This document shows positions 13,001 through 26,179 of a stretch of 64,000 nt of DNA, piece by piece (the first letter of the stretch is position 1; the number at the start of each line of letters is the position of its first letter). The stretch is taken from NCBI GenBank assembly GCA_009103225.1, contig RHPI01002368.1:327977-391976 (forward strand), written 5' to 3'. This DNA comes from Chlorokybus atmophyticus (taxonomy: Eukaryota; Streptophyta; Chlorokybophyceae; Chlorokybales; Chlorokybaceae). A program made the translations under genes and the position numbers. A model generated the notes under the pieces. That model saw nothing but the letters and a program-made list of their open reading frames with translations. It had not been told where the DNA came from and ran no database searches.

Positions 13001-16000
13001 CCCAGAGAGCCTCCAAGGGCTCAGGATCAGGCTAGCCCGGTGCCAACGGCCAGGCCGAAAGACGCTCCCGAGGTCAGCCCGCGCCGTGAGAGTGTCGCTT
13101 CTACAGGTAGAGTTCAACACAGTTGCCACTTGAGGTGTTGCTTCCAGTAACACGATTAGACCGGCCTGGTGCATGTGTGTACATGTGCGTGCATATGTTT
13201 TCTTGCGTGCAAACTGTTGCTGCCGTGCTTCTTCTTGTCATGGTAAATGCAATCATCCTGCTTACTTTGACGCACTGCAAGTGTCAGTGATGTATCCTAT
13301 GTATGTGGTAACATACTTGCCTTGGTTGTTCAGGTCCAGCTGTTGCACAGCCACAGCCGTTTCAGCGGGAAGAGCAGTTGTCACTTACGCCAGCGGGGGC
13401 TGAAGCGCTCGCAAACGAGGTCGGGGCAGTCAGAAGGCTGGTTTCTGCAGCAAATGTGACAATGGACGCCACCATGCCGTCCACGTCACGGCCCGAACAG
13501 GCCAGGGCGGCGCTGCGCATCATCAGCAACGTGCTAAGACATGTACCAAAGCAGCGCCGCAGCGGGGACGCTGCCGCACTGGAGATTGACATCATCAACG
13601 TCGTGCGCAAGTACCTGAGCTCAAGGCAAATGGATCTCGAGCCTTTGGCAGAGGTGCATTGGCATGTTTGAGATCTGTCGTGTACACTTGGTCAATAAAG
13701 CGTGCACAACCAAATACACCACACAAGCCCGCACACGCACGCACACACATGCGCACGCATGCAAGCACACGCACACACGATTGACATGTGTCGCTCTTAG
13801 CCTACTTATGGACTTGTACGTCGTTGTGTACAACTGTTTTGCCGAAAACTTCGCACAACATCCCATCCTGAGTACATGCAACAAGGTCTTGAACTGCCAG
13901 CTGATTGTGTGGTTTGCAGGCGGTATCCGCACTGAGGCAAGGTGGTAGGCTTTCCGACAGGGAGGTGTCTGCGTTCCTGGCGCTGTTTCGGCAGCTCTCT
14001 GCTGTCGTGGGGAAGGTCCAGGACGAGAGCGCAGCGAACAGAGTGCGCACGGACACGTACGGCGTGTTTCTCGAGGCCATGCTGAATCCGGTGGACACAA
14101 ACTCTGCCAGGCAAGAAACATTATTATTCTATGACTGTGTGTTCAACAGCGCTCGATGGTGTGCTTGTCTGCAAATGACTCTTGTGTTTCTGAAGTTAAC
14201 ATGCACTTGTTGGGAGCAGGATTTTGGCACAGCAGCTGTTTGCAAATGGCGTTCCTCAGCATGCGAGTAGCCTGATAGCAGCTGCTGAGAAGTCATCCGC
14301 AAAGCCCACCACGTGAGACTTGTGTGTTTGTGTATGTTGTGCACGTCTTCTCATCGCATCACTGACAATGTTGTTGTTAACAGCGCACAGTATATGGCGT
14401 TGAAGCTGCTGGACTCAATTTTGCAAGTCATGAAGCACGATGCAACTTGCGCGCTGGTGGTTGCGGAGTTGGCGTCAAGTATCGTAGAAACGAATGCCTT
14501 GGCCTTCATTGCATCTGAACTGAACGGCTCTGACAGCCAAATGGCAGCTTCCTTGCTGCTCATGTTGTCACAAACGCCCAACGATTCCATCTGCCGAGGC
14601 TTCATTACGAATGAGCGGTGTTTACTCAACATATGGGCGTGCTTGGAGTCCAAAGCAAGCATAGATGTCAAGTCCATGCTTGCGGCAGTGATCGCAAATG
14701 TGACAGCTGTAGCCCGGATATTGACACCGGCAGCGGATATCAAGGTTACAAGTTCCAGGGTCCAGGCGTTGATATCGCTCCTTATGGTGCATCAGCAGCA
14801 TCCCATTGCAGCGATGCCGGCAGCATCCGCGCTCGGGCAATTGTTAAGCTGGCATCCGTCCCTCGGCCAAGCAGTCATAGCGCTGGCGCCGACAATACCG
14901 CACGTGTTGACCTCCCTGCTTCGTGTGAATACGAGTAAATCTGAGCAGAGCAGACGGCTTGAACTCCTTGGCACCAACGGCTTGTGCGATGGAGTGACCT
15001 TGTCAACTTTGCACCTCGCCAGGTAAGCAGTGAACACTGCTCAGTGCTCAACAAGAATCAAGAGTTGCAGCTTGCTATCTGCCTGATATGTTTACACGCA
15101 TAAACATGCAAGAACACCCAAGTCATGGGCAGAAGCATATGTTACGTGCATGCTGCCGGTGGCTGTGTTCATTGGGTTTTAACAGTGACATGGCGCCTAT
15201 GTCCACAACCTTTTAAGCTTGTGTATAGTATCCTGACCCTCCTCGCAGGTACTGTGCAAGGGCTATGGCGGCAGCGGGCCTGCCTGATGCGCTCCTGCTA
15301 GTCGTTGCGCAATACTCAAGCGTGACAAAATCTGGAGCATTGTCACCCTCAGGGCTTGTATGGGCCCTAAGCGCCTTGCAAGCCATCATCACTGGTACGA
15401 AGCACGCATATGGGAGTCTGTCACACACCCAAGCACCTTCATACGCGTGCACACACTCACATACGTACACACAAACATGCATGCACAAATGCAAACCTGC
15501 ATTGTAGCACTTGGCGTGCAGCTGACATGCTTGTTCTGTTGAGTAGGTAACCCAGAAGCCGTGAGCTTTGTTGCCCGGGAGTCTGCAGCCAAGTCGCTCG
15601 TGCAAGTGTTGGAGAGGAGTATCTCAGCCCCGGGAGCATCTGCACAAGAGCAAGCTGCATCAACCCAGGCCGTCGGGGCGGTTGCGTTGCTGCTGCAGGC
15701 ACCTCTCACCCTGCAGGGTTTACCCGACGGGGTTGCACTAAAGGCCGCTCAGCAAGTGGTGCGCTTGACATTGAACTGTAATCTGCATGTTGGTTTGTTT
15801 GCGCGTTATTGTGTTCTCAGGTCAGGTCAGGTAACCTGAGCACCTTTACAGGTTGTGGATAGCAATGTGGTGGCCTTGCTGGTGAGGTGGATGGAGGGTA
15901 ATGAAGTTGGCACCGAGTGGCAAGCAGTCATGGGTAAGAAATTGTGACCTGTATGAATTATGGTTACATGTGGGATACCACCTTGTCCGTGTGTTGCATG

Positions 16001-17615
16001 TCCTGTCCTACACACAAGCATGGTGTTGCACATGCGATTGCGGAAGCGCACGTCTGTGTGTGTTGAGGACATCAAGCTGTGTAGCATCTTATGGCCTGCA
16101 ATTTTCTGCAGGGGTTATGTCACGGTTGAGTCTTGGGTGGACGCAATGCGCGAGGCAGTTCATAGACTGCAATGGGCTCTTGCCAGCCAATCTTGGCAAA
16201 ATGTTGCATGCGAGCAACCACTCGGCCATACTAGTGGACGCTCTGCTCATACTGTCGCAGCTGGCGCGAGCAAGCAAGGACAACTATGATGCATTGGCAA
16301 GGTCACAGCCATATCAACCGGTAAGCCTGGTTTCTTAAGTTGATCCATCCATGGATGGATCTACATGAGGAGTCAGATGTCTGGATCTCTTGTGTGCATT
16401 GTGTACAGATACGACAGCTGTTGGCACATCCTGATGCCGGTGTCCGGGCACGTGCATGCAATTTGGTAAGCACTCCTGACATGACAAAACTTGCATGGTA
16501 CAGCAGCTGTCGCGCTCACAGCAGCATGGTATGCTTTCATATGGACTTGACATCTACGAGTCTATGTGTTAGGTAGGCAACATGTGCCGGCACACTGCGC
16601 AATTCTACCCGGCGCTCATGTCTGAGTTGCTGCTTCCGTCCCTGATTGAACTCTGCCGAGACTCGGACCGCTCCACGCGCAAATTTGCATGCTTTGCCAT
16701 TGGGAATGCTGCCTTTCATAACCAGAGGCAAGCAGCGGATGATGCTTAACATGCACGTGAGCACGCACACACTTGCATGCGCACGTGTGCACAGTGCACA
16801 CATGGGCCATGTGTGCACTGTGCGGTTGACAACAATTGTGCGTGCAGCTTGTATGATGCCCTTCGACCCGCAATTCCATGCCTCGTCGCATTGCTCTCTG
16901 ATGGAGAAGAGAAGACGCGTGCGAATGCCGCAGGAGCGCTCGGTAACCTCGTGCGGAACTCCGGGGTGCTGTGCAAAGACCTCTTGCATGCCGGTGCTGT
17001 TACGGTACGTCCAGCAATATGCTAGTGCTGTCTCTTCTGCATATGATGAGCCCAAGCTTCATGGTACAAGCATATGGCTATTATATACGTACACCCAAAC
17101 ACAGCTATGCATATGCGCTCAAGGTGTCAACTATGGTACATTAATCTATCAAGTTTGCATGTCGCATGTGCTTTAGATATATTAAGACTAACATACCCTG
17201 TCTTTAGATAATGGCCAACTCTTTCCATGGTAACAATTGTTAGAGTTGTCACGGTCTTGCCCATGTTCTCGCTAGCTCTTGAAGTGTGCTCCAAGCCATG
17301 AGACTGGTCAATTACAAGCAATGCTCGCAACAGGCGTTGTTTGAGTTGGTGGCGGACCCACGCAACGCGAGCCCACCCAGCAAGCAGGAAGGTGGTGGTG
17401 CGCAGCAGCAGCAGCAGCAAGGGGATGGCGGGGGTCAGTCACCCTTGAAGATTGCGTTGTTCTCGCTCGGCAACATGTGCGCCCATCGCGAGTGCCGAGA
17501 CCACCTTCTCGGTCTAGGGTTCAGGTCCGTCATGGCAAGGATCGCACTCTGGCCCGACCCTGTAACCCAGAAATACGTTGCTAGGATACAGCACAAACTG
17601 CAGACTGCCTCGTAG
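10069..17615 (+). CDS. Fused / TWO-IN-ONE (TIO) serine/threonine protein kinase
   Basis: Fused-family kinase of about 1,318 aa; plant TIO proteins are similar in size and function in cytokinesis, while animal STK36 acts in cilia and Hedgehog signalling (family knowledge). About 23 exons: 10069-10152, 10663-10737, 10858-10950, 11129-11179, 11385-11495, 11598-11702, 11787-11909, 11973-12122, 12370-12469, 12574-12752, 12842-13106, 13334-13653, 13920-14110, 14220-14312, 14384-15022, 15249-15394, 15547-15788, 15852-15933, 16112-16320, 16409-16465, 16573-16727, 16848-17004 and about 17285-17615. The kinase domain is residues 4 to about 255: P-loop GEGSFGRV, Lys33, catalytic [15 protein letters not shown] Pro/Gln-rich linker and Armadillo-like repeats follow, with a conserved GNMCRH...[12 protein letters not shown] region near the C-terminus. 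Four introns start with GC. The last exon junction is uncertain. Linker exons 9-12 rest mainly on phase and splice sites. Confidence 0.93.
16342..16361. repeat. 20-bp perfect palindrome in a Fused intron
   Basis: GATCCATCCATGGATGGATC is self-complementary along its whole length. It lies in the intron between 16320 and 16409. Confidence 0.8.
16790..16824. repeat. 17-bp-arm hairpin in a Fused intron
   Basis: The arm GCACAGTGCACACATGG meets its reverse complement with essentially no loop. It lies inside the GC-AG intron 16728-16847. Confidence 0.8.
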
Positions 17616-20600
17616 ATGAATTGAATGAATAATCTTCGACCCGTATTTGGGATATGCTTACACTGCGTCAACAGTTCTTGCTTGGCTCATCTGACGCATT
17701 GAACTGATGCGCATGCAGATGCAGATGCACACACTCAGGTGCATGACTGCGGGCATGCATGCACAGGCACGCGCGTGCATGTATGCCCGCAGTCACGAAC
17801 TTATCCGCTTGCACGTACGCACCGCGACGATATGTTCAATGCGGGGTGCACACACATACATAAATATTAGAGACTATAATGGACGCTACGTTGCGCATAC
17901 CCATATACCATGCACATACACATACACACCACACGGTTATAACTTGTGGAACCCATAACGCTACACATAGCTCACCAACACAAGCCAGCTACATCATCAA
18001 CGCCAACACGCATAGCAACCACCCAACGATGCGGGCCTTACGCCGAGAGCACCGCAACAACAGGGTAGTCATGGGGCCAGGTCGTGGTGGCCAGCCCAGA
18101 ATTGCACACACGGCCGTAGTCGCTCTTTAGCACCACGCCCTAAGCTCGCTGCAACGCACAAGCAGCTTTGCTACTTCCACACGAAGCCCGGCTTATGTGG
18201 GTCACATGCAACTCCCTGTGCTGGACCATGTGGTGTGAGCAGTCGGTGATGAGATCGTGCAAGAAGGCCCTTGAAGTGGCAAACATTTTTGCCACAAGAC
18301 GGATGAACTTGTTTGCAAGTGCGTGATCAATGCACTTGCGGCACGTAGCCAATTCCGCTGCGTGTGCTCCCTCATCTGGCCAAGCGCTGCATCTGATGAT
18401 AATGGTATTCAATAGTAGGCGTCGATGATGGCCTGGCTCAGGCTACCCGACTGAATCCGTGTGCCTATGGCATGCTGTGTCATGATTCTGCTTAAGGTTT
18501 GGCGGTTTTAGCATGGAACCAAAGCGCTCGACCAACTTAGCCGAGCGCTTTGGCAAAATAACCCGCCTCACACTTGATACACCTCATCATGCAGCGCGTC
18601 ATGTGTGGTGCTGCACCAAGGAGGGCGAGGGAACTCTCACTGTGACAAGAAGAGCACCTCAGCAAATGTATGCCTCGTCCTTGTGGCAAAGCAAAAGGCT
18701 ACAAGCACAATTCTAGACATTTGTTTTGATGCATTGGATAGGGTAGGCTTGTAAGTAAGTGTACAAGAGATGATATGCTAGATTAATAGCATACGTAGTG
18801 TAGTGAATTGAAAGGGGCCAGCAAGCATAAGCACCAACAAGCATGCATGGTGTCAAGCATATAACATATGAGAGTTGCGGCAAAGTAAGCTCGGAGCGGG
18901 GACAATATATGTGCAAACACAAATAGCATAGATAGCACAAGCAAGCAACTAGCAATTACAATGGGGGCAAAGACAGTTCAACGCTAGGACACTAGAATTA
19001 GCTAGTACCTAGCAACCCTCAAGTAGCAACGGGTACGGGCTTGTGCAAGGGCATGGAGATAACATGTGTAGGCACCACCCGCGGAGCGCAGGAGACATGC
19101 AATGTCATGCTCAGCACCAAGCACATGCAGTCATACGCCACAATTACTTACTCACCACTCTCGTTCTCAACGCTACCCAACACGTCAACTCCTTAGCCCG
19201 TTAGTCACCAACATGCATGTTGTCAATTCATCACCTGCACGCCGGCATGGCGTTGTACCGCAGATGAAAGACAACAAATCTTTTAAGAAGTAATATGGTG
19301 CATGCGTAATGTAAAGTACATTAGTAAGGCCAGCAACCATGCAGTGGGAGGGGGCGGGGGCACATCACGCCGAACAGGGAAGGCGATTTCACTCTTAGGC
19401 TGCTATGTTGATAGCATGATTGTATGGGAGTTGAATTGCTTATGTGGGTGCAGTACTTAAGTGGTTCGCTCATACAGTCAGTCCTTGAGCACTCCTGTGT
19501 GGGGCGTTTCTGAGTGGTCTAGCTAGAGTTTTGGTGGTGTTCCTTCGGGTTAACGCCTGTGCTGAAGAAGAGGCGCCTCCCACTTCCTGTTGTTGCTGGT
19601 GGTGTTGTCATCAGTTTTACTGACAACCTGTTGTTGTGGACAACCCCAGCCCAACTGGTTCTGCACTTGTGCATTGTCAAGTGTGCATGCATGTGTATGT
19701 GCATGCTGTAGCCTTACACACTAGTGTGTGTGCGTGCATGTGTATGTCCCTTACATATTAAAAATGGGCATGACATGTATGCATGCACAATAGCGTTCCA
19801 ATTCTGTGCATGTGTGGCTACGTCCTCCATGGCACACGCATGCTCATGCATTGAATGAGCCTCCGTTAGTAAGCAGGTGTTCCACACTGTGGTGTGATGA
19901 TGGTATTGCAGCTCTGAGTGACCCGCCTTGAGCGGAGTGATTCATGTAATGCCCGCTTGGCTGTGGCTCATGAGAATATGCCACATGCTTCCCTTTGTGC
20001 GAATGACCGATTAGTCAGGGCTATTGCATTAGTGCAGTAACTGACATTGAGTGATTGACAAAACACTGAGGTGGTGGTTGTGACAGGGCATAGCTGATGA
20101 CACCCACAACACACCCACACCATCTCACTGCATTGCACTGCTTTGCACCGTCCTTACGGCCTTACCTTGAACCGCACCCAGCGACTGACTGTGCGTCTGT
20201 CTACCTCTGCTTCTACTCTGCGGTTGACAGGTCGGTTGCCATGCCTCTTCATTCCCATCACCACCAACCTTTCACTACCCACTACATTGCACATAGTAGC
20301 ACTAGTGGATTAGTCTTGGGCCCTGGGTGGTGTGTAATCATATGTATGATGTCCACTATTTGCTTGTGTGTTAGCTAAATGTTGTGACTGTTGATGACTG
20401 CACAGTGTGCTGCATGCCAAGCATTGCACGACCGCATCAGGTGACGATTGATTTATACCATATGCATCTGCTCCCGAAATAGATGCTGATGGAAGCCACG
20501 CAGTATCATGCTGGTGCCGGTGCTAGTAACATGTTTGACTGGCACAATATGCCAGACCTAGTCTTCAAGTCACGTTGGTAGATAGCGCAAGTCAAAAATA

Positions 20601-21093
20601 TATTGACAAGAGGCTACCCCAACCAATCGGTGTCTGCTTGACTTGAGGCACAAAGTTGTCATACAAGAATTGAAGTTGCAGATGAAGGTTGTGCGGTGAT
20701 CAGCAACAAATAGTCGCAACCACCATGCGCCACAATCAAATCTTGCGCACTTGAGATTCATACCTTTTGGGTGTACTGGCCAGTGTTTACCATACGGACA
20801 TTGTGTGCAGTGCAACCAGTCGTGCACTCAAACCATCCATATGAGTACAAGGGTGCACTACCAAGTACCGCCATGCAGTCTGCCAAGTAAGCAAAGCCGA
20901 GGCCAAAGCAACCAATCTTGATGTGCAGAAGAAACATGAAAACTTGCTTAGCGCTACATAGAGATTAAGTGGCAAGCCTTGAAGCAGCCTACAAAAAATG
21001 TCTAATCACTGCATGTGCAAGCAAACTTGTCAATAGGGAGCTGGGGACACATACTTAGGGTATTATGCAAACTAAGCTACACTAAACTCTCAA
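17616..21093. other. long spacer, no gene recognised
   Basis: Besides the hairpin at 17745-17795 I recognise no gene. Short open frames near 18140-18412, 18513-18716 and 20570-20830 resemble no family I know and lack convincing splice partners. TGCATG-type repeats are common. Confidence 0.4.
17745..17795. repeat. 20-bp-arm hairpin downstream of Fused
   Basis: The arm GACTGCGGGCATGCATGCAC pairs with its reverse complement with one mismatch around a 10-nt loop. It lies about 130 bp after the Fused stop codon. It could be a 3'-end structure or one of the dispersed hairpins. Confidence 0.75.
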
Positions 21094-23621
21094 CTAGCAG
21101 GACTTGAGCACCAGCGATTTACATGAGTGCGATAATAAATAGATCGCATCTCGCACGACAATGGGAGCTGCAGTCAGGACTGCGATAAACACAATCCCTG
21201 GAACGTGAAGCCTGCCACACAACATTATGTAAGTATACCATAAGGAATGAGGGCAAGCGACCTCGTCAAACCAGCCAAGCCGAATCGCTTACCAGTACAC
21301 ATAGTCGATGTGTGAGACACTGGGATCAAACGCATGCCATAGGAAGGCTATACAGATGGCTGCTTGCAGCGAGACGAAAGCGAGCAGAAACTTCCGGCCC
21401 TGCATAATAGAAGGAAGCACATCAGCTTGATGTCCCAACAACCAGTTGTCATGCTTTCAGGTTGCAGAGTGGTCAACTCACCACAGGGTGAAACTGGCGC
21501 TTGAAGCATATGTACAAGACAGGGACATAGAAGAACATGTCGATGAGGAAGTCCACAGTCACCACCAGCTTGATCTGCAAGGCAACCAGAGCTATGTGAC
21601 AACAGAACTTATGATTACGTGACAAGACTTACAACAAACATAGCACAAGCTAGCAAGATGCGAAGTGTGAGGCACATGCTGTTTACCTGCAGCGGTGAGA
21701 TGTGGTCCTTGTTCAGAAACAGAGGGATACCCAACATGTAGGGATATGGCCACAACACCGCCACAGGCGAGATGTAGAACAGGTCCTGTGAACAGACTTG
21801 TCAGCATTGAATGCCCATTTGGGAGTACCAACTTCCTTCAGTCACATGTCGGCGTTCAACTTACTTGAAAGACATGGATGAGCATGCCGATGGTGCACCC
21901 CAGCGCCAACACTGGGATGTCTTCCCTCGGCAAGCCGAAAGCCTCTGCCGGCTTGTTTGACTGTATTGATGATAGGCTCCAGTGTTCTCTGTGGTTGGGT
22001 TGAGCCGGCGCATGTCGCCCTCGTCTCCGGAAGACGCTCTGCAATAGCCTCGACCGGACAGGACTTGAGAGAGCTTGCGAGGTAACTTCAATGTCTGAAG
22101 CGTCGGATGTTGATCGCACCTCCGATGCCTCTGATACCAAGTCTGGAGCATCACCATCTGAGCACTCTGAGTGACAATCCATTGGCCTTGACAGTCGGGA
22201 ATGATCTTTCTTCAGTCGTTCTGCAGGGACATGACAAAATCAGTACTTTGCAAGTAGGCACAATTGAACAGCGGGAGCACTGACACCCAGATACTACTAC
22301 CGCACACGAGCAAGCAAGGTACTCTCTGCGTCAGAATAGAGCACATCAACCGCCTTCATGCACAGTCTGGTAGTGCTAATGTGGCACTGATGCTAATGTA
22401 GCAATGACACGGTATGCTTAGTACCTTCCAGAGGTGCAGGAATGCTAGAGTCTAGGGAGGAGGAGGGTGACTCAGGGACAGTCTGCACACCCCTGAACGA
22501 GTCGCAGACTTGACAAGCGAGCTGCTTGGGCCAGTCCCGAAAGCAGGCAAACACCAGGAGTAGACACCCTAATATTACCTGCACAAACCAGTTGAATGCT
22601 CAGCTGCCCGTGCACATATATGCAATCAGCACCTTGCCAGTGACATACTGTGTGCATTTCACAATGCACTTACTGGAATGGAGTGTGAAAACGACCGGTG
22701 CAACTTCTGAATGTACGACTCATCCTTTGTTATCGCTACTACTGCACACCTGTGAGGACATATTGCAGTTGATGAATCTGCACGCTTTCAAGCTAGACTG
22801 AAGCCCACTCACAGCGTACGCACGTACTTGACAAGCATACATACTTACGTGACAAGCAGGTCCGCGTCCGGTAGTATTGAGCCCAGCATGACGCCAAGCT
22901 TGAAAGCCTTGCCTGCAAAGAGTTCTAGCTGAGTGAGAATAAGCATGGATAAGTGACGTTCATTTTGGAGAACACAGCACGAAACTGCGGCATATATCAG
23001 CCAAACAGGCAGGAAAGCAGCCTAGACGCAACGTCGCAACATAGCCCACTGTTGCTGAGGCAAGAAAATGCTTTGCCTTTCTTGCATTTGCAGCTGACTC
23101 GCTGCTTTACCACAGACCAGATCTACACAGCTTGATTTGCTGTGCAGGCGATAGACTGAGCATAAGCTGATGACTTACCATCTCTCCACGTGTACGCAGC
23201 TGGCAGCCTGGGGCACCACCACTTGGCCACTGCCAGCCCCACGCCCAGGTGGACACCACCTGGGGGCATACCTCTTCTCTCCTAACCTCTCCGGCCTGAC
23301 GACCAACCTCCTGCTCCAAAGCTTCAGCTCCTCGCAACCTCCAGCACTGAACCACTCCCCCCGCTGACCTGAGCTTGTACACCAGCACACTGGCCTAGTG
23401 TGATAGCTAACCAAAGCTTACCCACAGCCGTCCTCAACAGTGCCAGAGCACACACAGCCACAACAATCCAGCAAACAATCTACCAAACGGCAAGCCTCAA
23501 AACCGCCTCAACCGCAGCTGCCGCCGCCCAGCTCACCTCCGGCAGCCAGGAGAATATCCTTGGTGTTGATGGTATCCTTGGTAGCATTAATGGTATTTTT
23601 GCAGCACATTTCCTGAAGCAT
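21094..23621 (-). CDS. YdjM/DUF457-type multi-pass membrane protein (putative metal-dependent hydrolase family)
   Basis: Nine exons in minus order: 23621-23537, 22912-22849, 22749-22674, 22578-22425, 22220-21865, 21785-21687, 21574-21482, 21399-21293 and 21211-21094, all GT-AG and phase-consistent, giving about 383 aa. Family signatures are LGSILPDADLL in exons 1-2, HRSFSHSIP in exon 3, and GMLIHVFQDLF followed by SPVAVLWPY across exons 5-6. These match the LLPDxD, HRxxTHS and GxxxHxxxD-LLWP motifs of the LexA-binding, membrane-bound putative hydrolase family. About five to six hydrophobic segments are visible. An unusual feature is an insertion of roughly 110 residues, rich in Ser, Asp, Glu and Arg, between the HRSFSHS part and the GMLIHVF part. 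The start ATG is supported by phase and position but not by strong N-terminal similarity. The biochemical activity is unproven for the family. Confidence 0.82.
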
Positions 23622-24022
23622 GTTTCACTGGCAGCGGTAGCGGTAGCGGTGACGTGACGCCAGTCTGAATACGTAACGATATCAGACGCAACGTATTGCA
23701 ATTACGCAGCGTAACGCGCTCTGGGCTTTGTGGACCACAAGCAATAGGAAAGTGCAGCAATTTTCGCGGCGATTTTGCAAGGCCGTGGAAAACGGTTCTG
23801 TGGAGTTTCTGCTGAATTTAAGGATTCCTTAAGCATGATTCGCGAGCAAAGTGCTGCCCGCTTGCGCGCTTTGGCCTGGCTTTGCACCGCGAGTCGCCGG
23901 TATGCTCTTCGCGCGCCCCGGATTCTACCTCCTGTTCGGATTCCTTGGTTCCCAGTTAATCGCATCAACTCTAGACCAGATGCCGGCTGAGTTTCAACCA
24001 TGAAGCAATGATATCGTTGGTA
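22913..24022. other. YdjM-like intron 1 and upstream region
   Basis: Bases 22913-23536 are the 624-bp first intron of the YdjM-like gene. Upstream of 23621, a 166-codon minus frame at 23702-24202 overlaps the small TIR element and shows no family similarity, so I do not call it a gene. Confidence 0.4.
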
Positions 24023-24522
24023 CAGTCGGTATGCCCGAGGGGTTCCCATTAACTCATTTTGTCTACGTTTTTTTCGGGTTTGCCGTCGGCGGACTATGGG
24101 ACTTGAGCGATGTCGATGTCGACTGAGGGAGACTTGTCTCTTTGTGTCGATGACGTCTCGAGTAGGCCGACTATGCAGGTCGACAACGACCGCTGTGACC
24201 ATAGCGGTTATTGTCTGCGCTGGTCGACGTTGACGTGCGTGCTATACTGAAACCGTTTGGCAAGGATATTGGGCGGAAACTCACAAACCTTAACTTCAGC
24301 TAATCTCCCATCACCTCTTGACATGTGCGTCGACATAGACACAAGCAGTCTGACAAAAATCCGTCCTCACTTGTCTACGTCGACCCGCGACGACGAGTCC
24401 TCACTCGCCGACATCGACCCATCAAGACATGTCAACCTTTGCCCACGTAGACACGCGCGTCAAACCATAGACTTTGGTGAGTTAATGTTTGCCCCGCAGC
24501 AGCCGCTCGGGCATACCGACTG
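24023..24522. mobile_element. candidate 500-bp MITE-like element with 17-bp perfect TIRs
   Basis: The left end CAGTCGGTATGCCCGAG (24023-24039) is exactly repeated in inverted orientation at 24506-24522. The flanks GGTA (24019-24022 and 24523-24526) are a possible 4-bp target duplication. The interior is rich in CGAC/GTCG words and has no transposase. The family is not assigned. Confidence 0.6.
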
Positions 24523-24526
24523 GGTA

Positions 24527-25763
24527 ATGCAACCGACATCGGGGTTCTTGCCCCTGAGGAGGAAAGCACAGTTGATCGCGGTGAGAAACTCGGTCCCTTG
24601 AGCGTTTCGTAACCGCGGACTGGGGTGGCAGCTTTACGTGACTGGGGATTGGCGAGGAGGGAGCGGTGATTGCGCGGCTTTATGCGTTCAACGGCGGTGA
24701 TTAGCCGACGTGCGCGGACGAACGTGCGACACACGCGCCACGTAGGATCTGACGGAGGCAAGCGCACGAGGGGCGCCACGTTGGCAGGAACGTCTCCGTC
24801 GGCATTCATGCTTGTTTGTCGTGAAGTGCCACAGCATGACAGTCAAGACCATGATGCAGGGCGCAGTGGATGACGGAAGTTGCGTCACGGAACCCAACAA
24901 CATGAAGCCCAATTGGTTGGTCATTTATGGTCCCCCCCCCCCGCCCCTCCTCTCCAATTGTGTAAAAGGATAACGGACACAGGAGTGGTGTCAACTCATG
25001 TCAGTTCAGTCCAGTTCAGTTCAGTCCCAGTTTATTGTATTGCAAAACATATGAGCGTTAAATGACAAAAATATTTTTTGACATACACATATGCACGTGT
25101 TTAATGTATGTAATGAATGCGCTCGATAATACAGCAATTTGAATGGAACATTACCATTCCGGCAATCATTGTCTACGATGTCATTACAATGTAAGTCTGG
25201 CGGAAATGGTCAACGTGTGCTGGAGAGTGTGCAAACTATGCAATGAAAGGTTGTATAAACTTTATACAATAAAGCAGCATGTATGCGCACCATGCAAGGC
25301 ATAGTGCACGATGATGCATATTATGAGCGTATTGGCATGCTAACATCAATTGCAATTGTAGACGAGGCTGCATTGATATTTTCGCAAAAGGTAATGATAT
25401 GTCTCCCTACACTCTGCAGGCTGATACCCGCTGCGGCATTGCCTGCTTGTCACAACATGCTGCTGCATTGCTCGAGGGTCTCTGGTGTATAATTGTGTTG
25501 TTGCTTAGCAAAGTAGGTGTAACTTTGTCTTTGCCCTTACATAATCTTGTGAATATGCTTTATATGGTGACCATTTCCAAGTTACGAAGTTTGCTACTTG
25601 CAACTCTTGTATGTTATGTCATTTTGGTTGTTTACACATGCTTGCAATGAGATAACTCCTCGTTAACCCCTTCCTCCATTTTTGGCGATGGCTGAATATA
25701 CTATTCTGTATATCATGAACGTGGTGTTGTGCATGCAGGCCAGCCCTTATTCTCAATGTGATG
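24527..25763. other. spacer, no gene recognised
   Basis: It contains a C-rich run near 24931-24945 and short open frames without family resemblance. I see nothing else. Confidence 0.4.
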
Positions 25764-25852
25764 TGTAACAATCGGGGCCCGACCACTAGGCTATGGTAGT
25801 AAAAGACACTACCATGAGTGAGGTCTGTCACAATTTATCCCAATTCGTGACA
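25764..25852 (-). repeat. TRIM LTR (3' LTR in element orientation)
   Basis: This 89-bp repeat with TG...CA ends is preceded in element orientation by the purine tract at 25853-25865. Confidence 0.9.
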
Positions 25853-26179
25853 TTCCTCCCCAATTTAACCCATGAGTTTCTCATAATCCAATGAGGCACT
25901 AGCCCACGTCGCCGTGTTTGCGGCCGTACCACGATCGGTCTGCCCGCGGCCTGTTGGATCCGGCCCATGAACGGTCCTGACCGACCGAACGGCCATCCTC
26001 ACCGCGCGACCTGCCATCGCAGCGCGACCGCTCACGCGGCCTTGGGTTAAACTGGCTCGGCGCGCAGGTTGTGATCCCGCGCCCAGCCTAGGGCAAGCCG
26101 CCCCAAATGTTATTTTTTCCTTGGATCTGCCTCAGTCCCCTACGGGAATTGAACCTGAGACGTCAAGCTCCGTTACCAT

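Noticed and set aside
23170-23414. Small frames on both strands in the YdjM-like intron
   Set aside because: They lie in the 624-bp first intron, and no splice-compatible exon or family match supports them.
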